DNA from: DAIOEK01 sp964648485
GTDB lineage: Bacteria; Chloroflexota; Anaerolineae; Anaerolineales; Anaerolineaceae
NCBI GenBank assembly: GCA_964648485.1
Contig: CAZYOF010000008.1
Span: forward strand, 97,960-161,959
Direction of reading: 5' to 3'
DNA length: 64,000 nt
The notes below the pieces were generated by a model. That model was not told the DNA's origin and did not search any database. It saw only the letters and a list, made by a program, of their open reading frames with translations. Below, in pieces: positions 7,901 through 15,644 of the stretch (positions are counted from its first letter, which is position 1; the number at the start of each line of letters is the position of its first letter). Position numbers and translations under genes: made by a program.

Positions 7901-9548
7901 AAAAATCTCTTCGGTTTGGTTTAGATCCCTACCGAAAGTCGTTGTTTTTCTGGTTATACCCCTGACCTTCGTTCTCGTCATCGTTGTTCTCGTTAGCCAG
8001 TCTCTTCATCACCGCGACATGCAGCAGATGGCTGCAGAGCGAGATCTGCGTGCAGCCATCCAATCTACCCGGATTATCGAAAATGGTTTATTCGCGCTGC
8101 AGGATGAACTGCTGCTGGCAGCTAGAATCCGGGCAGACGGCGGAGATGAACAGGGGTACCTGCCGTGGTTGGACAATTTCCGTTTGGGCATTTTTTCATT
8201 CAACTGTCAACAGAAATCCCTTTCACACCTGGGGAATACTAAAGAACCGCCTGGCGAGCCCACAACCAGCTTGTTGTGTTCGCTATTAGAAAATTCTGAA
8301 AAAAGCCGGGCTGCATACCATCTTGTTACAGATATGCAACCAATTCTTTGGATGGCGGTAGGTGAAGATTCAAGGGAAATATTAATCGGCGGGGTGGAAA
8401 TAGATTCTTTCCTGAATGAGATCCTTCCTGTTTCAGGGTTAAGTTCATCACAGTCTTTCTTGATCTTTGGACAGGATCATAACCTGATATATGCCTCGGG
8501 AAGAGATGCGGTGTCTGATCATGATCTTTACCACCCCGGGGTTCTGGCAGGTCTGGCAGGTAAAACGGGGACGATTTACCCGGATAACCATCACGGAGAA
8601 CGGATTATCACTTATACTCCCATCCAACCCGTTGGTTGGATGTTGATAACAGAAGAAGCCTGGCAGGATGTTGGTAATGCATCCTTGCAAACCACCCAGA
8701 CAATTCCCTTGGTCTTAATCCCGGTGCTGGTTATTGCTATTCTTGGCTTATTAATCTTGATCCGTTGGGTGTTACAGCCCCTGCAAAGACTAGCCAACCA
8801 GACCCGACAGATGGATGAAATGAAACTTGAGTCTCTTGCAGAGCCAATTGGAGGTATCGAGGAAATTACCAATTTACAGGCATCATTGATATCGCTCTAT
8901 AAACGTTGGATGGATGCTCGTCATAATTTGCAGGAATACATCGGTGGGTTGACAGCCAGCGTGGAGGCGGAGCGCAAAGAGCTTGCCCGTGAATTACATG
9001 ATGGATTACTTCAGGATATGATAGCAATTAAGCAGGGATTGCAAATTAAAAAGGCGAACGAGGAGGATACCGAGAAGGTCCAAAACCTCATAGATCAGGT
9101 ACGAGGCTTCGTCCGCGGGCTAAGACCGCCTTATCTTGAAGATTTAGGCTGGGTAACCGCGATTCGGACTTTGGTAATTGAATATCAGTCGCAGTTAAGT
9201 ATTCCGGTAAGTCTGAAAGTTGCCGGAGAAGAAATCCGGCTCTCATCAGATGTTGAATTGACCCTCTTCAGAGTCGTTCAGGAGGCACTCACCAATATCC
9301 GTAAACATGCCTTTGCACAGCGTGTGGATGTATCCATTCAATTCCTTCCTGCATGGGTGGAGCTAAACCTAAAGGATGATGGAAACGGATTTGTTCTTCC
9401 TGATAGGATCGATATTCTGGCTGCAGCAGGGCATTATGGTTTGCTCGGGATGAAGGAGAGAATCGAATTGGCGCAGGGGACATTGAGCATATCCACTGCG
9501 CCTGGTCAGGGTACTACGGTTCTAGTTCGGGTTCCTTTGCAGAATTAG
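7893..9548 (+). CDS. Membrane sensor histidine kinase, NarX/LiaS type (HisKA_3)
   Basis: The 551-residue kinase has a first membrane helix at ~15-35 and an extracellular sensor of about 230 residues that resembles a double Cache fold (it ends in PVGWMLITEE). A second helix follows at ~270-290, then a HAMP segment and a HisKA_3 dimerisation domain with the phosphoacceptor His369 in ARELHDGLLQD. The C-terminal HATPase domain contains the N box EALTNIRKHA and glycine boxes (DDGNGF, HYGLLGMKERI). It overlaps the response regulator gene by eight bases. The ligand is unknown. Two cysteines in the extracellular part could sense redox or metal, but that is only a possibility. Confidence 0.92.
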   Translation: MNKKISSVWFRSLPKVVVFLVIPLTFVLVIVVLVSQSLHHRDMQQMAAERDLRAAIQSTRIIENGLFALQDELLLAARIRADGGDEQGYLPWLDNFRLGIFSFNCQQKSLSHLGNTKEPPGEPTTSLLCSLLENSEKSRAAYHLVTDMQPILWMAVGEDSREILIGGVEIDSFLNEILPVSGLSSSQSFLIFGQDHNLIYASGRDAVSDHDLYHPGVLAGLAGKTGTIYPDNHHGERIITYTPIQPVGWMLITEEAWQDVGNASLQTTQTIPLVLIPVLVIAILGLLILIRWVLQPLQRLANQTRQMDEMKLESLAEPIGGIEEITNLQASLISLYKRWMDARHNLQEYIGGLTASVEAERKELARELHDGLLQDMIAIKQGLQIKKANEEDTEKVQNLIDQVRGFVRGLRPPYLEDLGWVTAIRTLVIEYQSQLSIPVSLKVAGEEIRLSSDVELTLFRVVQEALTNIRKHAFAQRVDVSIQFLPAWVELNLKDDGNGFVLPDRIDILAAAGHYGLLGMKERIELAQGTLSISTAPGQGTTVLVRVPLQN

Positions 9549-9552
9549 TTCG

Positions 9553-10125
9553 TCAATGGACCTGGTTCTCACTCGTTTTTATGCGAATCCAGAGTCTTTG
9601 AATCAGCCAGGCGGTAATCAATAAAATGACCGCAGCAACAAAAATTGGCACAACCAGCGACAATATTGAAACTACAGTCGAGGTGGCGTCTTCAGCCATG
9701 CTGACCGGCAGATTTGCAGTGCCGGCAGTGGTAGCTGTTACTGCTGGTCTGATGACGGCACTCTTAACAGCGTGAACACCGCCCGCGATGAATAAACCGC
9801 AGCCAAGTGCTAGTACAGGGTGCACTTCGCCAAATACACCCGATCCGGCTGCAAAAGCAATAGCTCCAGCCGAAGGACGAATGACCGTTTGGATGATGTC
9901 ATTGACGTGGTTGACGACGGGTGAGCTGTCTGCAAAGAATTCAACGATACACAGTATTACCAGTAAACCGATGATCCACCAGGATGTCAAACCATCCCAG
10001 GGTTGCTTGAGGTGAATCAAATTGGTGAACTTTGCAATGAGGGAAATTACCAGTAAAGGAATGTAGGCGTTTAACCCGGCGCTGGCTGATAGCCCGAAGG
10101 CAGATAAAATTGCTAATGCTTCCAT
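9553..10125 (-). CDS. DUF4126 family membrane protein
   Basis: The product is a 190-residue integral membrane protein with about five hydrophobic segments. The N-terminal FGLSASAGLNAYIPLL, the FADSSPVVNHVNDIIQT region and the Gly/Ala-rich helix after it are typical of DUF4126 proteins, whose function is unknown. Its C terminus is a membrane helix followed by a short basic tail. It converges with the histidine kinase gene four bases away and lies downstream of the rplT terminator, so it is probably its own transcription unit; the start has an AGGAGG sequence just upstream. No partner can be named from context. Confidence 0.75.
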   Translation of the reverse strand: MEALAILSAFGLSASAGLNAYIPLLVISLIAKFTNLIHLKQPWDGLTSWWIIGLLVILCIVEFFADSSPVVNHVNDIIQTVIRPSAGAIAFAAGSGVFGEVHPVLALGCGLFIAGGVHAVKSAVIRPAVTATTAGTANLPVSMAEDATSTVVSILSLVVPIFVAAVILLITAWLIQRLWIRIKTSENQVH

Positions 10126-10203
10126 ATACCTCCTGAAGCGAATGAAAAAGAAACCTGCTTTTAATATACCATTTAATATACGAAAACCTTCAATCAGAGT
10201 TTC

Positions 10204-10243
10204 AATTAAAAAAATAAACCGGGCAGAGAAACCTCTGCCCGGT
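10204..10243 (-). terminator. Rho-independent terminator of the infC-rpmI-rplT unit
   Basis: A perfect 11-bp stem (ACCGGGCAGAG / CTCTGCCCGGT, arms 10218-10228 and 10233-10243) with a four-base loop is followed on the minus strand by a T-rich run (TTTATTTTTTT). It lies 20 bases beyond the rplT stop codon, at the natural end of the operon. Confidence 0.9.
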
Positions 10244-10263
10244 ATCGCTTGAGAAGGATGAGA

Positions 10264-10614
10264 TTATGCTGCTTTGGCTTTGGCAGCCACAGCGGCAAAC
10301 GCCTGTGGATCTCGAACTGCAAGATCCGCCAGCATTTTTCGATTGATGGTGATTTGAGCTTTTTTCATTCCATAAACGAATTTACTGTAGCTCAAGCCAT
10401 TCAATCGGGCAGCCGCATTGATACGGACAATCCACAACCGGCGCAGATCGCGTTTGCGAACACGGCGGTCACGGGTGGCATAGAACAAGCTCTTCAGCAT
10501 GGCTTCGTTTGCACGCCTGAACAGGCGATGGCGGGAGCCGCTGTAGCCCTGGTTCATTGTCAATATTTTTTTATGTCGGAGGTGACCCTGAGGTCCACCT
10601 TTTACACGTGCCAT
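10264..10614 (-). CDS. rplT: 50S ribosomal protein L20
   Basis: The 116-residue, strongly basic protein matches L20 over its full length: MARVKGGPQGHLRHKKIL at the N terminus, the long basic helix GYSGSRHRLFRRANEAML, the RRLWIVRINAAARLNGLSYS segment and the C-terminal LADLAVRDPQAF. L20 binds 23S rRNA early in large-subunit assembly and in several bacteria represses its own operon. It is the last gene of thrS-infC-rpmI-rplT. The 115-base gap to rpmI holds a small hairpin (10702-10716, TTCCCC/GGGGAA) and a GGTTG/CAACC pair, possible regulatory structure but not a recognised L20 leader. An AGGAG sequence sits before the start. Confidence 0.98.
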   Translation of the reverse strand: MARVKGGPQGHLRHKKILTMNQGYSGSRHRLFRRANEAMLKSLFYATRDRRVRKRDLRRLWIVRINAAARLNGLSYSKFVYGMKKAQITINRKMLADLAVRDPQAFAAVAAKAKAA

Positions 10615-10729
10615 ATGTTACTCCTTCACGAACCCCTGGACGCCGGTTGGTAACAACCCGTTGCAAGCACCCAGCAGCCGCAATAAAATCTTTATCCGAA
10701 CTTCCCCAGTGGGGAACAATACATCTGTC

Positions 10730-10966
10730 TCAGTCTTTCTTGCTCATATAAGGGGCAAGACGGCGGACGCGCTTGATGATACCTTCACCTTCCACAGGCA
10801 GCATTTCTGCCAGTAACGCGGCAGTGCGGTCTGAGGTGCGGCGGCGCAGATGGCTTTTACCACCTTTGGTACGCATCAGTTTGTCAGCTCCCGTCAGGCG
10901 GAACCTCTTTGAGGTTGCCTTATGGGTCTTCAACTTATACTTCGTAGTTTTAACCTTGCGGGGCAC
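10730..10966 (-). CDS. rpmI: 50S ribosomal protein L35
   Basis: The 78-residue basic protein shows the L35 signature KTHKATSKRFRLTG near the N terminus and KSHLRRR in the middle. It is slightly longer than the usual ~65 residues, with an extra C-terminal stretch VEGEGIIKRVRRLAPYMSKKD. It is located between infC and rplT, the usual order. An AGGAG-type site precedes the ATG at 10966. Confidence 0.97.
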   Translation of the reverse strand: MPRKVKTTKYKLKTHKATSKRFRLTGADKLMRTKGGKSHLRRRTSDRTAALLAEMLPVEGEGIIKRVRRLAPYMSKKD

Positions 10967-11057
10967 AGCAATACTCCTCTCAATAAATTATTCGCGATAT
11001 TCTCGCCGGTTGGGCAAGCGATAAACCCAGCCTTGAAAATCACACAAAAAAGTGTGG

Positions 11058-11633
11058 TTATTCCTTATTTTCTTCAATTTCGGTAGCTGGCGCGGTGGTG
11101 GCTTCTGTTTTCTTCTTGGCAAACTTCGCCGGTGCCAGTGTCATACCCATCATCTTGCCTTCAAGGGAGGGAGCCTGTTCGATGATACCAACATCGGCAA
11201 GCTCTTCAGCAATCTCTTTCAGGTCTTCCAGCGCCAATTCAGGGTAGGTAATTTCTCTACCGCGGAATTTAATCGATACCCTGACTTTCATTCCACTTTG
11301 CAGCCATTTGCGCGCATCCTGTGTTTTGAAACCTCGGTGATGGATGTTCGTTTTGGGACGCAGCCGGATTTCTTTGACTTCGATCTTGGTCTGCGATTTT
11401 CGGGCTTCGCGTTCTTTCTTTTCCCGTTCAAACTGGAATTTTCCGAAGTCCATGATTCTGCAAACGGGTGGATCCGAGTTGGGTGCTACTTCCACCAGGT
11501 CGCGTTCGGCTTCCCGCGCCATCCGCAGTGCTACGTAGGTATCGACTACGCCGACGTTTTCTCCATCTGCACCGATCAGGCGAACCTGTGGTGAGCGGAT
11601 TAATTCATTTACCCGAAAGTTGGTTGTACTGAT
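11058..11633 (-). CDS. infC: Translation initiation factor IF-3, initiated at an ATC codon
   Basis: The 191-residue IF-3 has an N-terminal domain (NFRVNELIRSPQVRLIGADG, then VCRIMDFGKFQFE) and a C-terminal domain (KEIRLRPKTNIHHRGFKT, VRVSIKFRGRE). IF-3 binds the 30S subunit and checks start codons. No ATG, GTG or TTG lies at the expected N terminus. An ATC codon at 11631-11633 is preceded by AGAGGAG at a spacing of six and gives the standard IF-3 N terminus (STTNFRVNE). A longer frame from 11723 would run through the promoter and leader hairpin and is rejected. Non-canonical infC starts (AUU, AUC, AUA) are known in other bacteria and allow autoregulation. The C-terminal ~20 residues are Thr/Glu-rich. 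Confidence 0.95.
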   Translation of the reverse strand: MSTTNFRVNELIRSPQVRLIGADGENVGVVDTYVALRMAREAERDLVEVAPNSDPPVCRIMDFGKFQFEREKKEREARKSQTKIEVKEIRLRPKTNIHHRGFKTQDARKWLQSGMKVRVSIKFRGREITYPELALEDLKEIAEELADVGIIEQAPSLEGKMMGMTLAPAKFAKKKTEATTAPATEIEENKE

Positions 11634-11662
11634 AGCGATCTCCTCTTGTGTTATATCTAAAT

Positions 11663-11681
11663 ACCGGTTCAGGGAACCGGT
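11663..11681 (-). promoter_or_regulatory. Hairpin in the infC leader RNA
   Basis: A perfect inverted repeat, ACCGGTTC / GAACCGGT with a three-base loop, lies between the infC promoter and the ATC start. On the predicted transcript it begins about six bases after the start site, so it may stabilise the 5' end or take part in autoregulation. No T-run follows, so it is not a terminator. Confidence 0.6.
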
Positions 11682-11693
11682 CAGGCAGTCTAG

Positions 11694-11723
11694 ATAATAC
11701 CATGATTCAAGCTGAATCGTCAA
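11694..11723 (-). promoter_or_regulatory. Sigma70-type promoter for infC-rpmI-rplT
   Basis: On the minus strand, TTGACG (11718-11723) and TATTAT (11694-11699) are separated by 18 bases. This separates infC transcription from thrS, whose terminator lies just upstream, and places the start site near 11687, about 54 bases before the ATC start codon. Confidence 0.65.
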
Positions 11724-11744
11724 ATATGACGATGAATTAATATA

Positions 11745-11790
11745 ACCAAAATTGGCAATCTGCCATTATTTATAGGATCAGATTGCCAAT
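11745..11790 (-). terminator. Terminator after thrS
   Basis: A 12-bp perfect stem (ATTGGCAATCTG / CAGATTGCCAAT, arms 11779-11790 and 11751-11762 in genome order) with a 16-base loop is followed by TTTT on the minus strand. It lies 22 bases after the thrS stop codon. Confidence 0.8.
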
Positions 11791-11811
11791 CTCGGCATTA
11801 ATTCTATATGT

Positions 11812-13587
11812 TTAAGCTTTCTTTTCCACCGCTTCCTTTGCCAGCTGGATGAAATCAGCCAGCGGCATCGGACCCGGATTTTCACCGCTTCGCATCCTTA
11901 GGGCAACTTTGCCTTCAGAATGCTCTGCATCTCCAATCACCAGCATATATGGAATTTTCTGTTTCTGCGCATTGCGGATTTTTGCGTTCATGCGTTCACT
12001 GCGGTCATCCAGTTCCACCCGCAATCCGGCTTCCTTGAGCTTCTTCTTTACTTCAGCAGCGTATTCCAGGTGCCTGTCTGCAATGGGGATGATCACAGCT
12101 TGCACCGGGCTGAGCCAGACCGGGAAAGCCCCGGCGTAATGTTCTATCAAGACGCCAAAGAATCGTTCCAGGCTGCCCAACAAAGCACGGTGAATCATAT
12201 ATGGACGGTGCGATTGTCCGTCTTCGCCAATATAGGTGATGTCAAACCGTTCAGACAGGTTGAAATCGAACTGGATCGTTGAAAGCTGCCATTCGCGTCC
12301 GATTGCATCCTTCACCTTCAGGTCGATCTTGGGTCCGTAGAAAGCGCCACCGCCCGCATCTACTTTGTATGAAATCCCCGCCCGCTTGAGAGACGCTTCA
12401 AGGGCATCTGTGGCGGCATCCCATTTTTCCTGCTCGCCAACCGATTTTTCGGGTTTGGTGCTCAGGTAAGCCTGGATCTCAGAGAATCCGAAGCTTCTTA
12501 AAATATGCAGGCTGAAATCCAGCACAAAATCGATTTCTTCTGGCATCTGGTCTGGGCGGCAGAAATGATGCGCATCATCCTGGGTGAACCCGCGCACCCG
12601 CATTAATCCATGCATCACGCCGCTTCGTTCGTAGCGGTAAACCGTTCCTTCTTCAGCGTAACGCAGGGGAAGGTCCCGGTATGATCGTAAGGAGCTTTTG
12701 TAAATATGCAGGTGGAACGGGCAGTTCATCGGTTTGAGGAAATACTGCTGCCCGTCGATATCAACCGGCGAGTACATGTTTTCTTTGTAGAAACCTAGGT
12801 GACCGCTTGTCTCCCAGAGTTGCGACTTGCCAATATGAGGTGTGTAAACAAAATCATAGCCTGATTTTTCATGTTCCTCAGACCAAAAGTTTTCTACAAT
12901 CTTACGAATCTTGCCGCCTTTGGGGTGCCAGAGGATTAAACCAGCTCCAATTTCATCCACCGAGCTGAACAGGTCGAGCTCTTGTCCCAGTTTCCGGTGA
13001 TCTCGTTTCTTGGCTTCTTCAATGCGCCACAGGTATTCTTCGAGCTGTTTGGGTGTTTCCCAGGCGGTGCCATAAATACGCTGCAGCATGGGGCGCTTTT
13101 CATCACCGCGCCAATATGCACCGGCAATGTTTAACAGCTTAATTGCGGAAGGATTGATTTCTCCCGTGTTTTCTACATGCGGACCGCGGCAAAGGTCGGT
13201 GAATTTGTCGTGTGTATAGGTAGAGATAATCGGTTTTTCCTGGATAACATTCCCGTATTCATCCTGTCCGCCGCTCTCCAGACCTTCGATTAATTCGATC
13301 TTGTACGGCTGATCTGCGAAGATTTTCTTGGCTTCTTCGGCGCTTACTTCCTGTTTAATAAATGGATGCCGTGCAGCAATGATCTGGCGCATACGTTTCT
13401 CAATCTTCGCCAGGTCTTCCGGGGTGATGGGTCGCGGTAAATCAAAGTCATAATAAAAACCATCGTCAATGGGCGGTCCAATGGTTACCTTGCCGCCGGG
13501 GAACTCCTCCAGCACAGCCTGCGCCATAATATGCGCTGCCGAGTGTCGGATCCGGTACAATTTACTATCTTCGTATTTTTCTTCCAT
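11812..13587 (-). CDS. thrS: Threonyl-tRNA synthetase lacking the TGS domain
   Basis: The 591-residue class II synthetase charges tRNA-Thr. It opens directly with the N2 editing/SAD domain (HSAAHIMAQAVLEEF, and later CRGPHVENTGEI) and lacks the ~60-residue N-terminal TGS domain of the E. coli type. The catalytic core has motif 2 (YRYERSGVMHGLMRVRGFTQDD), the zinc-ligand Cys in LKPMNCPFHL, and motif 3 (HRALLGSLERF). The C-terminal anticodon-binding domain starts near VWLSPVQAVIIP. The ATG at 13587 was chosen because GGAGG precedes it by five bases; the in-frame start 24 bases upstream lies before that site. Expression is controlled by the T-box leader directly upstream. Confidence 0.96.
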   Translation of the reverse strand: MEEKYEDSKLYRIRHSAAHIMAQAVLEEFPGGKVTIGPPIDDGFYYDFDLPRPITPEDLAKIEKRMRQIIAARHPFIKQEVSAEEAKKIFADQPYKIELIEGLESGGQDEYGNVIQEKPIISTYTHDKFTDLCRGPHVENTGEINPSAIKLLNIAGAYWRGDEKRPMLQRIYGTAWETPKQLEEYLWRIEEAKKRDHRKLGQELDLFSSVDEIGAGLILWHPKGGKIRKIVENFWSEEHEKSGYDFVYTPHIGKSQLWETSGHLGFYKENMYSPVDIDGQQYFLKPMNCPFHLHIYKSSLRSYRDLPLRYAEEGTVYRYERSGVMHGLMRVRGFTQDDAHHFCRPDQMPEEIDFVLDFSLHILRSFGFSEIQAYLSTKPEKSVGEQEKWDAATDALEASLKRAGISYKVDAGGGAFYGPKIDLKVKDAIGREWQLSTIQFDFNLSERFDITYIGEDGQSHRPYMIHRALLGSLERFFGVLIEHYAGAFPVWLSPVQAVIIPIADRHLEYAAEVKKKLKEAGLRVELDDRSERMNAKIRNAQKQKIPYMLVIGDAEHSEGKVALRMRSGENPGPMPLADFIQLAKEAVEKKA

Positions 13588-13637
13588 TCTTACCTCCAGA
13601 ATATTGTGCAAAACTGATGTTTGATCAGCGAGGTTAT

Positions 13638-13676
13638 AAAAGAAAATAACCCTCGCCCATACTGGGGTGAGAGTTA
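13638..13676 (-). terminator. T-box attenuator terminator upstream of thrS
   Basis: The stem AACTCTC/GAGGGTT continues into CCC/GGG with one mismatch (13648-13675) and is followed on the minus strand by ATTTTCTTTT. It starts ten bases after the T-box sequence, the standard position for the competing terminator of a T-box leader. Confidence 0.82.
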
Positions 13677-13710
13677 CTACTCACACGGTTCCACCCAGAT
13701 CAGGTATTCA

Positions 13711-13783
13711 TGTCATTCTGAGCGAAGTGAAGAATCTCTTCCTGGTTTATGAAAATCATCATTTTCCAGGGTGTTGAATGACA
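13711..13783. repeat. MITE-like palindromic element inside the thrS leader
   Basis: The 73-bp stretch is bounded by the 8-bp inverted ends TGTCATTC and GAATGACA. It contains an inner hairpin (CCTGG...GAAAAT CATC ATTTTCCAGG). The left arm TCATTCTGAGCGAAGTGAAG resembles a dispersed repeat type seen in many bacterial genomes. A related core (TCATCCTGAG) occurs again at 59801-59922 in this window. No coding capacity. Confidence 0.6.
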
Positions 13784-13969
13784 AATGAACGTCCCATCTC
13801 ATGTATGCAGGTAACGGCTGCTGCCGGGTTGCTTACTCACAAATGTCTTCAGCTTCCAGCTCGCGGGAGGTTTTTGCCATTTGCGCGGAGGGCTCTTCCA
13901 ATCACGAAGCCCTTTCCTGTACCGCGGGGAAATAGGTTACTCGTCCCGGTCTCGGCTGTTGTGAAAGTC

Positions 13970-13998
13970 ATTATAGTATTTTCATGTGTTGAATGCAA
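13970..13998 (-). promoter_or_regulatory. Promoter of the thrS T-box transcript
   Basis: On the minus strand, TTGCAT (13993-13998) and a consensus TATAAT (13970-13975) are spaced by exactly 17 bases. The predicted start near 13963 lies directly before the Stem I region of the T-box leader. Confidence 0.75.
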
Positions 13999-14009
13999 GG
14001 GATTGTAGA

Positions 14010-15500
14010 TTACTCCCACCACACTGTCTCCAGATTAAAACATGTCAGGTATCCATTCTCGTACACAAACACAAACCGTCCGTCCCGGGTGACGGCGATG
14101 CTGATTGGTTCAAAAAAACTGCCCTCTGGTCGCTCTGGGTCATCCACATAGTACAAATTTCCAAACTTGTGGATGGCATTACCATTAGAATTAAGAATAT
14201 AGACTGCCATGTTATCAGCTGAATATCCCACCAATACATAAATATTTCCGTTCTCATCCAGTGCTAAATCGCGTGGATGGGTTTGCATCAGGTCGGTGTA
14301 GCCGAGATGATCGAGTACATCGCCATCTATGGGATTGATTTTCATGACAGTCGCAGAATTTACATCCAGTGTGTAAAGGATGCCTCCACGATCGAAAGCC
14401 AGACCGGTGTACAATCCCGGCTCCAGTTCAATATCCTGTATCCATTCGGCGGTGTCAGGTTTATAGACCCGAATTCTTGCATAATCGGAGGTCTGATCCA
14501 ATAGGTAGATATTCCCGTTTTCCGGGTGTATAGCTACTTCGCGTGGGTTGTCCCACCCAAAGTCATCCCCCCCGGCGATGATCTGCAACCCCTCCTGATC
14601 TAGGGTGACCCACCACTGATAGGTTGTGTCGGCAACTACGATATGATCTGAATTATCTACAGTAACATCAGCCAGGTTGGATTCCACCGGGATGGAATAA
14701 ATCTGCCAGGGGTTTCCCTCAACATCATAGCGGTAGAGTCCTTCCTTCCCGTTTGCCAGGTACAGGTTGCTCAGGCTGTCAGTAGCAAGACCGCCTTGTT
14801 GAACATCTTCGTCCAAATCATTTGTTGGGATGAGAACGCGCCAGAACACGGGAAGGTCAACAAAACCGGGGATGGTTCCTGCCAGTTCAACCGCGTCAAT
14901 AGCTGTCGGGTTGTGGTTGCGGGCGAGTGTGAGTACGATGGTATCTATAGTAAATTCAATATTGACTGTAAATTCCTGTATGTATGGGCATTGACTAATT
15001 TTGACTGGATCTGCTTCGTAGATTACCCTACCCAAACCCGAGATGGAATTCATCACTTCCACGCGAATGATGCCGCCCGGGTGATCGTTCTGAATAATGT
15101 TGATTCTCTCAGGTAGAACCGGGGTCTGATATTGCAGTTGTAGGTAAATCTCTTTTCCACTGTCATCTGGTTCACCATCAGACCAGGCTGTTGATTGGTT
15201 ACCGCAACCGTTGGTATCCGGCATCCCCACTGCCATGGATGGGTCTTTTGTATCTGAATTTGTAGTGGCTGCGATTGCCCATTGGCTGATCACATTGGCT
15301 GCATCCAGTGGAGGAAGACTGGGTACTGGTGTGGCTTCGGGAAAGGTGTTACTGACCGCGTCGATTTTTGGCGTTGCAACAGTTACTGTTGTAGTATCGA
15401 TTGCTGTTATTTTTTGTATCTTCGCCCCAGTCAGACAGGCGGTTGATAACGATGTTAGAAAAACAATACTCATCCATGCTGCCCAATTTCGACCCTTCAT
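14010..15500 (-). CDS. Lipoprotein with NHL-type beta-propeller
   Basis: The 496-residue predicted lipoprotein has an N-terminal signal ending in a lipobox (LSTAC, Cys near residue 23), so it should be anchored on the outer face of the membrane. A Thr/Pro-rich linker follows. Residues ~60-210 form a beta-sandwich-like region that may be discoidin-like (NIIQNDHPGGIIRVEVMN). The last ~280 residues contain repeats of the type ADVTVDNSDHIVVADT, REVAIHPENGNIYLLD, GLAFDRGGILYTLD and DLALDENGNIYVL, which mark an NHL/SMP-30-like six-bladed propeller. ATG 15500 was chosen over GTG 15506 because GGAGG lies six bases before it. The ligand is unknown. It lies at the start of the thrS regulatory region but is a separate unit. 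Confidence 0.8.
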   Translation of the reverse strand: MKGRNWAAWMSIVFLTSLSTACLTGAKIQKITAIDTTTVTVATPKIDAVSNTFPEATPVPSLPPLDAANVISQWAIAATTNSDTKDPSMAVGMPDTNGCGNQSTAWSDGEPDDSGKEIYLQLQYQTPVLPERINIIQNDHPGGIIRVEVMNSISGLGRVIYEADPVKISQCPYIQEFTVNIEFTIDTIVLTLARNHNPTAIDAVELAGTIPGFVDLPVFWRVLIPTNDLDEDVQQGGLATDSLSNLYLANGKEGLYRYDVEGNPWQIYSIPVESNLADVTVDNSDHIVVADTTYQWWVTLDQEGLQIIAGGDDFGWDNPREVAIHPENGNIYLLDQTSDYARIRVYKPDTAEWIQDIELEPGLYTGLAFDRGGILYTLDVNSATVMKINPIDGDVLDHLGYTDLMQTHPRDLALDENGNIYVLVGYSADNMAVYILNSNGNAIHKFGNLYYVDDPERPEGSFFEPISIAVTRDGRFVFVYENGYLTCFNLETVWWE

Positions 15501-15584
15501 AACCACCCTCCATATGTTTTATCATTGATAGTTATAAGTATAGCCTTACTCGAAATCCATAATATTTCATTTTTCAGGTGTGAT

Positions 15585-15612
15585 TTGCTCAATCAATTAA
15601 TACAGCTATAAT
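15585..15612 (+). promoter_or_regulatory. Probable promoter of thrC-thrB
   Basis: TTGCTC (15585-15590) and consensus TATAAT (15607-15612) are spaced by 16 bases, about 33 bases before the thrC ATG. The -10 is strong and the -35 moderate. Confidence 0.5.
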
Positions 15613-15644
15613 CCAGACAGTATGAATTACGAAAGGTTAAGAAA

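Larger units (their letters stand above)
13638..13963 (-). ncRNA. T-box riboswitch leader of thrS (tRNA-Thr sensing)
   Basis: On the minus strand the leader contains the T-box core TGGGTGGAACCGTG (the complement of the tRNA acceptor end UGGAACC, at 13686-13697) just before an intrinsic terminator. About 170-270 bases upstream lies a Stem I-like region. Its lower stem CGGGA/TCCCG flanks a GACGAGTA S-turn-like motif and, on the other side, AAAACC. An ACC (Thr) specifier candidate sits at 13869-13871. The distal part is an AGGGCT/AGCCCT hairpin within CGCGG/CCGCG. Uncharged tRNA-Thr should pair with the T-box sequence and prevent termination. The specifier position is tentative; the antiterminator and terminator are clear. 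A 73-bp palindromic element sits between the two halves. Confidence 0.82.
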
